From: Protopterus annectens
Taxonomy: Eukaryota; Chordata; Ceratodontiformes; Protopteridae
NCBI RefSeq assembly: GCF_019279795.1
Contig: NC_056749.1
Location: forward strand, 572,090,057 to 572,154,056
Direction of reading: 5' to 3'
DNA length: 64,000 nucleotides
Position 1 is the first letter of the stretch, and each line of letters begins with the position of its first letter. The notes beneath the pieces are model-generated. The model had not been told where the DNA came from, made no database searches, and saw nothing but the letters and a program-made list of their open reading frames with translations. This document shows, one piece after another, positions 1 to 12,579 of the stretch. The translations under genes were made by a program, and so were the position numbers.

Positions 1-1120
1 TACGAATGTAAAATTTGGTCATGGACATATGGTAAACCTCAAGTTGTTAAAAATGTTTTTCATTTAGGCAGGTGGTGTCTCATTTTCATTAGCCAGATCT
101 CTCATATAACTTTAACTCTGACATTTGATGACAACCAGACAGCTTAAACCCATGTCCAGCTTCACAGTACAAGACAGATGCTACAAACTGACTTGCTGTC
201 ACTTTGCTTTCATTGCAAACAACATTCTGTGTTTCCACTGCTAAGGATGATGAAGTTCTGATTATATCCTAGTAACACATCTGCTAAGACCCATGTCCAG
301 GAACACATGCCTAATCACAATGTCGGACATTTGGATTTCATTATAAGTATGAAATAATGAATGAGTTTCAAACACTTTGAAGCAAAGTCATGTATTTATT
401 TTGCTTGCAATGCAAATATCTGAAAGATATTTCTCAGTGACAGTGCCTACCCTTTTGAGAATGCTGGGAACCATGGTCCAGTGAAATTCTAAGTTTCAAT
501 ACCACGAATTTCCAAAAGTAATTATGACAGCCAAACACTTGAGTGTGAGTTCAAAACAACCCTGCCTCCATGTTGCAGAAACCAATGACATTTCTGAGAT
601 GGTAATAACGGAACAGTTTAAAAGCCTTATGGTATAAAAGAGATGGAAATTAAACATATTTAGAAAAAAAAGAAACAATTATCAGCAGATTGTGTAAACT
701 TTCTTAAAGACAGGCTCCTGCTTATGTGAGCAAAAATGATCATAACTGTCTATACCATAATCAGATCTACAATAAAATTCTACTAATACCACATTTAATC
801 TGGGATACATCTCTATCACACCATATTCAGGTCTAGGATAAATGCCTGTGCTATAGTAATTGAATGTCTTTGATTACTGACTGTGAGGAGACAGAGGAAA
901 AAAGATACTGGATGGTTAGGTGGGGCTAGTGAAAGATAAACATCAAATAAATGCCAAAAAAATAAATAAATAAAATTTTATATGTACTGAAATTAAATGA
1001 AACACCCAAATATCGATGTTTACAAAGTCGACCACAGAACATTGACTTTGCAAATAACACTCCACTACGCATGTGCTGAGCAACAATCTTGGTGCATGCA
1101 AAAATGCAACTAATAAGTAT
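1..1120. other. No recognisable feature
   Basis: AT-rich sequence with only short spurious reading frames. No repeat family, coding similarity or RNA gene could be recognised by eye. Confidence 0.5.
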
Positions 1121-1124
1121 GATA

Positions 1125-1262
1125 AAACATAATTTTTTGAGGGGTGTGCTTCCCACACTACTAATTATATATACTAACTCTGAAATCACACAATCCCAGG
1201 GAAAGCATATATTTCCCTACCAGAGAATTGTGTGGTCTTGCACACTTGTTGACCATCTGTGT
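1125..1262. mobile_element. Short hairpin MITE-like element
   Basis: A small inverted repeat. CACACAAT near 1186 pairs with ATTGTGTG near 1226, and GGGAAA pairs with TTTCCC inside it. The flank TATATACTAACTCTGAAATC closely resembles sequence at about 16355-16380 and in the arms of the large hairpin at 25491-25930. The three therefore look like one dispersed family of non-autonomous hairpin elements. The ends are approximate and no target duplication was identified. Confidence 0.4.
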
Positions 1263-2830
1263 AGTCAACTATATTTTGTTGGCTAAACAGATGTCGACCA
1301 AGAAGAGGGTTGGCAAATTTCAGTGGATCCATATATATTTGTAGTGGTTTGGCAGTTAGATAAATGTGATAAATTAAGTTATTCCCCTACCTCAAGAGTC
1401 CTTGTTAATGCAGACCTGAATAGCATACAGTCTTTGAAATGGATGCTTCTGCAACTGCTGCTGAGTGTGAAAGAGTATCCTGATTAAGGATTATGCAGCA
1501 ACCTCAGATACGATTAAGTAACAGGGTACTGAAGAAAATCCACATAAGTGTTTGGGGTTGAAGCATAACTGTCAATGTGCAGCCATTCAAACAGGTACAA
1601 AGTCTCTTGAAAAGTAGTTACATCCAGCCAAAAATCTAGACACCTAATTAGCACAAAACCCGCTGAAAACGAAATAGCAGATAAATCTCCCTACTTCAGG
1701 TACAAATGTGGGATAACACAAAATTTTAAAAATTAAGAGTGACGCAAGTGATGTTAAAATATACACATATTATTAACTAGATGGTGTAAAATTTGCAGAC
1801 TTTAATGAAATATATTGCAAAAGTCCATCCCAGAAAGTCATTTATTTTGGCACTTGAAATGGGACATGTATGATTTTGTCCTCTTTCTTTGGATTACTGG
1901 TGCCACTAGTATATTGGTCATGAAGTGTGGTTTTCTCTATACTAAACAGCTTCAAAAATCTTGTATGATGAGGACATTCAGAAAATTGTGTAATGGGGTA
2001 AATCAAACCTGAAAATGAGACCATAACTCCAAAAACAGGTACATCATGGGCAGAGGTATAGCAGGTCTGAAACATGTATGTACCTCCATAAGTGTACAGT
2101 TAAGAGGTCTGAGGTGAAGCTTCACATAGAAAAACAGAATTTGGATTCCACGCTAAAGTTTTTAGTTTTTGAACACCAGCACCATTTGAAATCATGACAT
2201 TTATGATTGTGATACAGAATTATTTAGCAAAAAAAAATGATAAGCCACAGTGTGGTAGAGTTTTGAAGCATCTCCCAGTGCCACTTCAGGCTGCTGTCTT
2301 GACTACAGTCATAGCAATCTAAAATGTTCATAATAGTAATATTCCATGTATGGTCAATGGGCTTGAATTGTATTCACCTACATATGTATATGTATGATCA
2401 TATGTGCAACAAATAAAGTACTGCACAGCTCAAAACATTAGTCTGTTCCCATCTTCAGAGATGGCATCCACAGACAGTGGGCAGAAGTAACATGATGAAA
2501 GCAGACAGTCTGAGCTTTTAGATGGCCTCAGAATGCAGACATCAAATGAAGGAGGCAAAGAAGTGAAAACAGGTCAACACAGAATGCAGAACTAGTCAGC
2601 TGTTCACTGTGATTACACTTAGTTTTGAGGGTGGGTGAAGGACAGGACAAGAATAGGACTGGTGTGGTAATGTTAGTACCAGTGGGAGTGATTACAGAAT
2701 AAAGCATGTAGGCAGGAAAAGGCAGACATGGCAACTAGGTGTGAATTCACCAAGAACCACTAACCCATGAAGAAGAAAAGTAGCAAAAAAGGGACATGGA
2801 AGAACTGGGGAAAGAGCACTATGACCAAAG
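1263..2830. other. No recognisable feature
   Basis: Nothing interpretable was found here. Reading frames are short, with no conserved motif on either strand. Confidence 0.5.
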
Positions 2831-2840
2831 TGAGTACCTG

Positions 2841-3002
2841 AAACTAGATATGAAATGGCAGCGCAATAGCAATCCAACGGTATTCCAATATATGGATAAA
2901 ATCAGAATCCAAGTAAAATATATATTTTACTTGGATTCTGATTTTATCCATATATTGGAATACCGTTGGATTGCTATTGCGCTGCCATTTCATAGCTAGT
3001 TT
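2841..3002. repeat. Near-perfect 162-bp palindrome
   Basis: The two arms (2841-2921 and 2922-3002) are reverse complements with one mismatch (2848 versus 2995) and no loop; the centre is in ATATAT at 2919-2924. A 14-bp direct repeat, GAGTACCTGAAACT, lies on each side (2832-2845 and 3016-3029). The palindrome thus looks inserted into, or copied within, a once-continuous sequence. Such low arm divergence means a recent origin: a foldback insertion, a template-switch inverted duplication, or an assembly artefact. Confidence 0.85.
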
Positions 3003-3126
3003 GTTTGTTTCTTAGAGTACCTGAAACTGGCAGTGTCATCAGATGTCAGAGAAAGGATGGCTATGAAAGCACATGCTGAACACAACTGCATATGGTAGAG
3101 TTTGAAGTAAAATAGTAAGAGCAGAA

Positions 3127-3128
<2 letters not shown>

Positions 3129-3178
<50 letters not shown>
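3129..3178. repeat. (GT)n microsatellite
   Basis: An uninterrupted GT tract of about 25 units. It is the first of four CA/TG tracts within about 1.05 kb. Confidence 0.97.
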
Positions 3179-3181
<3 letters not shown>

Positions 3182-3349
3182 CATATGGTGGGTGTGTGTA
3201 TTACACATGAATACATACACACATTCAGACCTCAGCTTGCTCCATTACAAGGCACTTCTAATTATTCCCTTCATACTTTTTTTCCCTTCCTCTTATTATC
3301 TTCACCTTTTATTCTTTGCAAGCACATATGCACATATCTGCACAAGCGT

Positions 3350-3366
3350 GCTCTCTCTCTCACACA

Positions 3367-3442
<76 letters not shown>
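3350..3442. repeat. (CT)n(CA)n microsatellite
   Basis: A short CT run passes into a long CA run with one CATA interruption near 3371. Confidence 0.97.
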
Positions 3443-3444
<2 letters not shown>

Positions 3445-3682
3445 ACCTCTCAAGTGACCCTGCTTTTGGCTCAAAATTTTGCTCTCCCCTTCTTAATCCC
3501 TCCTAAAACTGGTGAATTGGAATATTACACAAAATGAAAAATGGTAATAATTAGACTGCATTTTAATTCACATTCTCTTATTCTGTCAACTTCTCAAGTT
3601 AGTACATCTATCAGACTGTCCCTGATTATTTTTGCATTTGTCTCTGACTCTTGAGGTAAAAGATTGAACAGCTATGACACGG

Positions 3683-3690
3683 CACACACA

Positions 3691-3765
<75 letters not shown>
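3683..3765. repeat. (CA)n microsatellite
   Basis: A CA tract of about 40 units with a short A-rich interruption at its start. Confidence 0.97.
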
Positions 3766-3767
<2 letters not shown>

Positions 3768-3794
3768 CAATTTCTGAGGTATAGAATCAGGGTC

Positions 3795-7160
<3,366 letters not shown>

Positions 7161-7245
7161 AATGTTTTTCTTTAGTTTTTAGCAGAAATTAGAAGCAGCT
7201 CAGTACCCACTCTATCCATTTATATATTCTTTCAAAGTCAGGTTT

Positions 7246-7402
7246 ACTATAGCAATAACCCACGTCTGGGTGTAAGTAATGCTGGATTTACTCATGGTTG
7301 GTGTGGTTTGGTCATGAGAGCGAAGCCCGTGTGGCCAAACAAAGACAACCGTGGGTAAATCCAGCATTACCCACACTCAGAAGTGGGTTATTGCTATTAT
7401 AC
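7246..7402. mobile_element. Foldback MITE-like hairpin
   Basis: Arms of about 57 bp (7246-7302 and 7346-7402) are imperfect reverse complements, running from about TATAGCAATAACCCAC inward to GGTTG/CAACC. Inner bases GTTTGGTC and GGCCAAAC extend the stem around a short loop. There is no coding content. It is the first of a run of hairpins to about 8021. Confidence 0.75.
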
Positions 7403-7462
7403 AATGACATTATTTAAGAAAAAAAAAATAATTACTTTTCTTAAATAATGGCATTGTATAAT
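7400..7462. repeat. AT-rich palindrome
   Basis: TACAATGACATTATTTAAG on the left pairs with CTTAAATAATGGCATTGTA on the right, around an A-rich loop. It overlaps the end of the previous hairpin. The motif ATTATACAATG/CATTGTATAATG recurs at about 8050. Confidence 0.8.
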
Positions 7463-7508
7463 GCCTCCTTGCTGCCCTTCCGCAGCTGTCTGGTATTCTG
7501 CGGCAGTT

Positions 7509-7548
7509 CTGATGTACTGCGCATGCGTATACTTACGCAGTACATCAG
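7509..7548. repeat. 13-bp perfect stem hairpin
   Basis: CTGATGTACTGCG at 7509-7521 pairs exactly with CGCAGTACATCAG at 7536-7548, with a 14-nt loop. Confidence 0.85.
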
Positions 7549-7556
7549 AGCTGTGG

Positions 7557-7930
7557 GTAAAAGCAACAGAGAAAGCAAGATCTCCGTTGCTTTTTACAAC
7601 CTGTCTCATTTAACATAGCGAGACAGCTTTAAAAAAAGTAACTGAGAATCTCTGTTGCTTTTTTTAAAGCTGTCTCGCTATGTTAAACACATTTAACACA
7701 GCGAGACAGTTTTGGAAAAAGCAACGGAGAAAGCAAGATCTCCGTTGCTTTTTAAAGTGTCTCGCTATGTTAAATGGGTTTAACATAGCGAGGCAGCTTT
7801 TAAAAAAAGCAACAGAGATGCTCTGTTGCGTTTTTTAAAGCTGTCTCGCTATGTTAAACTCGTTTAACATAGCGAGACAGGTTGTAAAAAGTAACAGAGA
7901 TCTTGCGTTCTCCGTTGCTGTAAAAAAAAA
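7557..7930. repeat. Tandem array of palindromic ~80-bp units
   Basis: Five successive inverted-repeat units: a partial one at 7557-7608, then 7609-7687, 7691-7775, 7778-7859 and a partial one at 7862-7930. A full unit opens with TTTAACATAGCGAGACAG, runs through an A-rich stretch to GCAACAGAGA, turns, and returns as TCTCTGTTGC to CTGTCTCGCTATGTTAAA. The same arm therefore occurs about nine times in alternating orientation, separated at unit junctions by 2-3 bases. Units differ by scattered substitutions, so the array is not a trivial assembly copy. No coding potential. It could be a foldback transposon centre or a satellite seed. Confidence 0.9.
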
Positions 7931-7999
7931 AGTTATACTAATGGAAAAAGTCTGGGTGACCGGACCTGTTTCCATTACTATAACTCTAATTTACAATGT

Positions 8000-8021
8000 G
8001 CACGCTGATCAATCAGCGTGC
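8000..8021. repeat. 10-bp perfect hairpin with 2-nt loop
   Basis: GCACGCTGAT and ATCAGCGTGC are separated by two bases. It lies close to the outer motif TTGTATAATGGC at about 8050, which may mark the right edge of the hairpin cluster. Confidence 0.8.
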
Positions 8022-8205
8022 ATGCTTTGGAATATTAATGGGGGGTCGTTGTATAATGGCATTTCCCCAATCATATGCATATGACAGCAATGACAGTGAT
8101 TTTCTGTGATGAACACTGGTAGCACTATCAGCAGTTTCACAATAGCTTGAGTGAAGATTACTTTTAACAGTTTCAGACAACCGTGACAAATAGATTCAGC
8201 CATTG

Positions 8206-9112
8206 TTTTACTGGAAAAGCTCATCCAGAGTCTGCTACAACTTGCTGTGAGGGAGATGTTAGTTAGTTTTTTGCTTTCTTGTATTTTGTGTTATTTTATT
8301 GCCTTCTTTTTTTGTATATTGCGATTTTTTTTACACTGCGTTTTACTTGTATTCTCCTTTTAATTGCATATTAAAACTAGGAAAGAGACAACAGCTATGT
8401 CTCTTCTGAGTTGCACAGAAATTAGAACAGGTCAATTAAAGAGTCACACACAAGATAGAGCAGGTCAATTAAGGGTAATTATCTGTGAACAGAGGGTGGA
8501 GATAGGAAATAAACCTTTTATTTAAGGGGCAAGATAAAACATTTCAAGTTTTACTGAAAAAGTTCACCAGACTCTGCTACAACTTGCTGTGAGGGAAAGG
8601 TTAGTTTGCTTTTGCTTTCTTGTATTTTGTATTTATTACTTTATTGCCTTCTTCTGTTTTGTATATTGCAATTTGATTTATTTACACTGTGTTTTACTTG
8701 TATTCTGCTTTTAATTGCATATTAAAACTAGAGATCACAGCTGGGTATCTTGTGAGTCACACAGAAATTAGAACAGGCCAATTAAGGAGTCAAACAGAAG
8801 ATAGAAAAAATCATTTAAGGTTACTTGTCTGTGAACTGAGGGTGGAGCTAGGAAATAAGCCTTCTATTTTAAGAGGAAATGTAAAACATTTCAATCTTTA
8901 TTGGAAAAGCTCACCCAGACTCTGCTACAACTTGCTGTGAGGGAAAGGTTAGTTTGCTTTTGCTTTCTTGTATTTTGTATTGCTTTATTGCCTTCTTCTA
9001 TTTTGTATCTTGTAATTTGTTTTCATTACACTGTGTTTTACTTCTAGTCTGTTATTCATTGCATATTAAAACCAGGAAAGAACCACAATCATGTCTCTTG
9101 TGAGTCACACAA
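8206..9112 (+). repeat. Tandem ~345-bp 5' UTR monomers of CR1, about 2.6 copies
   Basis: The landmark TCTGCTACAACTTGCTGTGA occurs at 8231, 8573 and 8921, giving periods of 342 and 348 bp. Each unit continues with TTTGCTTTCTTGTATTTTGT, CATATTAAAACTAG and AATTAGAACAGG-like blocks. The third unit breaks off near 9112 into the unique 5' UTR. A partial final unit sits in the same place in the CR1 copy at 38215-38410. Repeated promoter-bearing monomers are known for mouse L1; a similar promoter role here is inference. Confidence 0.9.
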
Positions 9113-10344
9113 AAATTTTTAAACACCTTCTAACAGTGCTGTTGTGTTCTTAAACTGAATTGTCTTTCTAGTTGCCTGCCCCTTATGTTAGTTTGACCAC
9201 AAATTTCTTTCCCTCTCTCCTTTCATTGGCTGTTGTGAGTAAGCACTAAATTATCATTTTGTGAAATCACTCCCCTTCAGCTATTTAAATTTATTGGCCA
9301 CCCCACTGTATTCCATAAAACCAGAATACAAAGGGCCCACCCCCTTTCAATCTGTCTTTCTCTTTTAATATTAGTGGCTGTGCACTAATACAGCTACAAC
9401 TTAAGTTACCCCCTCTTTCATATCTAACTGCTTATTGTACACAGCAGCAGTGCTTAGGATATTAGTCCATCTTTTTCCATCTTATCTTTAAAATCTGCAA
9501 CATCTATTTTAAGACCAATTATTGGAGATCCCACATTCTGCCTCTTAGTAGTCATCATGGGATTAGTGCTTCTGTTTTCTCCTGGTGAGAGAACAAGCAC
9601 AATGACATTATTTCCTAGAGACTGTGGATCACCAGAAAGCCTAATAACTGCTTCATAGATAACAGCTTGGAATTTGTCCTTATATTCTGTTCCTGGCAAG
9701 AGAAGGAGCAAAGTGCATTGATTCCCGACTGTTTCTGGTTGGGCAGTGAGTGTCTGTGCTTGGTGTTCCTGATTGGTCTGGTTGCCATTCAAGGCAAGTT
9801 CCAGGAAAAGGCTACAACAAGCCTACAGACCCATGCGTCATCTGGGACAAGACTGTGGATCATCAAACAGACTATGGCCTGCTTTTCATCTTGGGATTGG
9901 TGCTAATGTTATGCTTCTGGTGAGAGAAGAAGAAAAGGAATACTCTGTCTCAGTAGAGTGAAGCTGTGGTGAGACCAGCACTAGTAGCAGCCAGACAGTA
10001 GCCATTCATGTGACTCCCCTCTTTTCAAAATTCTTGACAAACTACTGTTTGATTTGTTTCTAACTTCAGAATATCTGTCTAAATACTTCATCCTGAAATT
10101 TTAAGGGTCCACTTATTAGTTTCCTCTCAGGTATTTGGCAGTGGCCTGCATAGACACAGACACTTTGAGTGACATTTTTTCCTGTAAACGCACAACTGAA
10201 ATTTCACCAATACTTAGTTGCACACAGGGCAACTAGTTTGCAGTGACAAGCACTGTCCCCAGAGTTGCTAACCGGATACTCCTGACATTGCTTTATATTC
10301 TCATTTCAACTGTCCAACCAATAAAAAGAGTATGTTGACATGAA
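9113..10344 (+). promoter_or_regulatory. CR1 5' UTR, unique part
   Basis: Bases 9113-9510 align with 38410-38800 of the second CR1 copy, including CTTTCTAGTTGCC, ATTTAAATTTATTGGCCA and the CTTTCAATCTGTC/TTCAGTCC region, so this is transposon leader. Bases about 9510-10000 do not match that copy. They contain a minus-strand 112-codon frame (9454-9792) of unknown meaning and a weak duplication of the GGGATTAGTGCTTCTG region near 9890. The odd segment could be an older insertion or a leader variant. Confidence 0.55.
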
Positions 10345-10927
10345 TAAGAACTTCCCCACTATCTCCGTTACCAGCTTGGTGGATATTGGCATCCTGATGC
10401 AGTGCAGAAATTGCCTCATGTTTACTAACAACCAGTTAATTCTCAAACAAACTGATATGGTATGTGAGAGATGTATTTACACAATGTCTCTCACATAAAA
10501 TTAATCCTAATGTCAGTAAGGTTGTCAGTAGTACACATGCTGCACCCATCGCACGCAAATCAAAGCAGATATATTGACCCAAATATGCTGGGCACTTAAA
10601 TGTAACCTTCCTAAACCCCAAAGATCTCCTAGATGAAATACACATAACAGATACCCTCAGCAACCCGGAATGCACTTTTTCAAAACAACACCCACATCAA
10701 CACATACAGCCACATCTCATGGAGCCTCTACTTCTAAGCCCATAAGGCAAGCCACCACACAATCTAACATTTTGGTCATTGAAGACTCCATCGTGAGACA
10801 TACTGATGTCCCTGTCACCAGGCTGAGTAAGGAAAATGTCATGGTTAGTTGCTTGTCAGGGGCAAGGATCTGCCACATTATGCACACACTCTGGTCATTG
10901 GACTACAAGTACCAGTATGACTCAGTC

Positions 10928-10941
10928 ATAGTCCATATGGG
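10928..10941. repeat. Left target-site duplication of the Penelope insert
   Basis: ATAGTCCATATGGG, 14 bp, is identical to 12195-12208. Removing one copy plus the insert restores the order of the CR1 ORF1 region. Confidence 0.92.
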
Positions 10942-10943
10942 AT

Positions 10944-11708
10944 ATAAATGGAATCCAATTTGACAATAATTCCATTTGTAATACCAATTTCAATTCTAAG
11001 GAAGCATCTAAAATTAATAATAGTGATGTTAATAGAGCTACTTATTTTGCCACTACATATGTAAAATTAAGCTCTTCATGTATCAATATACTAAATAAAA
11101 ATTGGAATCTGTTTAAAAATAATCAGTCCTTAATGAATAAAATAGGACATAGACCTAAAGTGATCTTTAAGCGTGGTTCAAACCTGAAGGATTCTTTAAA
11201 ATTTAAACCTGACTTGCTGAGGAAGTCGACTGGGATGTTTAAATGTGAATCTTGTAATATGTGTAAACACGTTCTTGTTGGTAACTCTTTTTTATTAGAG
11301 GGTGTAACATATAAATTACGAGACAAGTATAACTGTAATTCTAAGGGTGTCATCTATTTGGCTAAGTGCAATTACTGTCCTGCCTTCTATGTGGGTAAAA
11401 CTGAGCGTAGGCTCAGAGATAGAATTTACGAACATACCTATGCCATTGCCCACAAGAAGGCGGACAATGCACTTGCAAAACATATTACATCCTTCCCTGA
11501 CCATACATTTAAGTTTTTGATTATTGACAAATTAGACAATAATTTTAGGGGTGGTCCCTATTCTCTGAAACTCTTGGAACTAGAATTGAAGTGGCAAATA
11601 AAATTAAATGCAAGTAATTTTCCAGGCCTTAATGAAGCTTTATCAATAGGAGTCCTGTTAAAAATTGAAAAGTTTGGCGAGATAATTTTAACTTTCTTAC
11701 ATAACTAA
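10944..11708 (+). CDS. Penelope-like ORF, C-terminal part with GIY-YIG endonuclease (partial)
   Basis: Open without a stop for 255 codons from the 5' truncation point. Residues about 50-90 hold the linker seen in Penelope proteins between reverse transcriptase and endonuclease: NWNLF, then HRPKVIFKRGSNLKDSL. A cysteine pair follows (FKCESCNMC). The GIY-YIG nuclease core starts with GVIYLAKCNYC and AFYVGKTERRLRDRIYEH, showing the conserved Tyr, Gly, Arg and His. Later blocks include ALAKHI. The nuclease nicks target DNA to prime reverse transcription. With no start codon and no reverse transcriptase it is a fragment, but the nuclease core shows no obvious loss. Confidence 0.88.
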   Translation: MNGIQFDNNSICNTNFNSKEASKINNSDVNRATYFATTYVKLSSSCINILNKNWNLFKNNQSLMNKIGHRPKVIFKRGSNLKDSLKFKPDLLRKSTGMFKCESCNMCKHVLVGNSFLLEGVTYKLRDKYNCNSKGVIYLAKCNYCPAFYVGKTERRLRDRIYEHTYAIAHKKADNALAKHITSFPDHTFKFLIIDKLDNNFRGGPYSLKLLELELKWQIKLNASNFPGLNEALSIGVLLKIEKFGEIILTFLHN

Positions 11709-12106
11709 TAATAATAGTAGTATAACGTATAGAAGGTTATAATAATGTAGTTAAGTAATTTTTAAAGTCTTTCTTTGAATGTGTATATATGGTTAGGTTA
11801 GTTTATTTTAGTGAGACACATATACTGTTTAAGTATTTTATTTTTTATTTTTTATTTTTTATCAATATTACTAACAATAGACTAGACTATGTAATTTATT
11901 CTTCAGCTATTTACAAGGTTTATTATTATTAATCTTTGAGTTTACCATTTATACATATATGAATCACTATTCATAGTGCATCATTGTTCAGTTTCATAAA
12001 CTTGTGCCTTTAAATTCTAATTGTTAATTGCTTAATTAAGCATTGTTTGTTTAATTTTGGCGCCTTTTTTAATATAAAAATGTGTAGAAGTTATTCTATC
12101 TGTATT

Positions 12107-12140
12107 CTGAAGAAGGCTAACTCTGTGAGCCGAAAAGCTC
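12107..12140 (+). ncRNA. Hammerhead-ribozyme-like core in the Penelope 3' UTR
   Basis: CTGAAGA (12107-12113) fits the CUGANGA core. GGCT at 12115-12118 pairs with AGCC at 12128-12131 as stem II, followed at once by GAAA at 12132-12135. Penelope-like elements are known to carry minimal hammerhead motifs. Here stem III would be at most one or two base pairs and no convincing stem I is seen, so self-cleavage is doubtful for this single copy. It may be a decayed motif or need a dimer. Confidence 0.45.
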
Positions 12141-12194
12141 TTCATTTGTGAATAAAGGTTCGTTTTTCAGGTTGGACGTGGCTTTTACTTTCTG

Positions 12195-12208
12195 ATAGTC
12201 CATATGGG
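12195..12208. repeat. Right target-site duplication of the Penelope insert
   Basis: The second copy of ATAGTCCATATGGG, directly after the Penelope 3' end. The CR1 ORF1 reading frame resumes from here. Confidence 0.92.
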
Positions 12209-12579
12209 TGTAAATGACCTGAAATGTACCTTCCTAAACTATATGAAGAAAAACATCATGGGGCTCTCAGAATATGTGTCCCAGGGTGGTATGAGCCTAG
12301 CATTGAGTAGCATTTTACTTTCTCCAAGGATGATGACACAATATAAACAAAAGATGAAGGATTTTAATAATTGGCTTAGTTTCTGGTGTCATTCTAAAGG
12401 GGTACAATATTTGTCAGCATGGAAGGAGATGATCAAGAGACCACACTGCATTGCCAGGGATGGTCTACATCTCTCCCCGTGGGCTTTTGAATATTAGCTA
12501 AAACATTGTTTCCCCCCTAGTGTCTTTTGTAGGCAATGCCAAAATGAAAGTACTTCCAACATACCAAATCAAAACGAAG

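Larger units (their letters stand above)
10942..12194 (+). mobile_element. 5'-truncated Penelope-like element
   Basis: A 1253-bp insert in CR1 ORF1, bounded by an exact 14-bp target duplication. It keeps only the end of the single ORF (thumb/linker and GIY-YIG endonuclease) and a ~480-bp 3' UTR. The 3' UTR ends in a hammerhead-like core, an AATAAA signal near 12151, and a T-rich stretch. The reverse transcriptase proper is absent, as expected for 5' truncation during target-primed integration. Target duplications of 10-17 bp are normal for this class. Confidence 0.9.
10345..12497 (+). pseudogene. CR1 ORF1 (zinc-binding and SGNH esterase-like), split by Penelope
   Basis: The N-terminal part (about 10345-10490) encodes ILMQCRNCLMFTNN and later CERC, two CxxC pairs shared with the copy at 39015. 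The esterase block starts near 10765 with VIEDSIVRHT; the usual GDS nucleophile motif reads EDS here. It runs to IVHMG at about 10940, where the Penelope element enters. The frame resumes at 12204 with GVNDLKCTFLNYMKK and ends at 12497. In CR1 and L2 elements ORF1 esterases are thought to aid retrotransposition. The split frame makes it inactive. Confidence 0.8.

Noticed and set aside
7557-7930. CRISPR-like regular spacing of repeats
   Set aside because: The repeats are palindromic halves with no unique spacers, in a eukaryotic context rich in retrotransposons.
11133-11708. A host GIY-YIG nuclease gene
   Set aside because: The Penelope-type linker upstream, target duplications and position inside CR1 show it is part of a retroelement.
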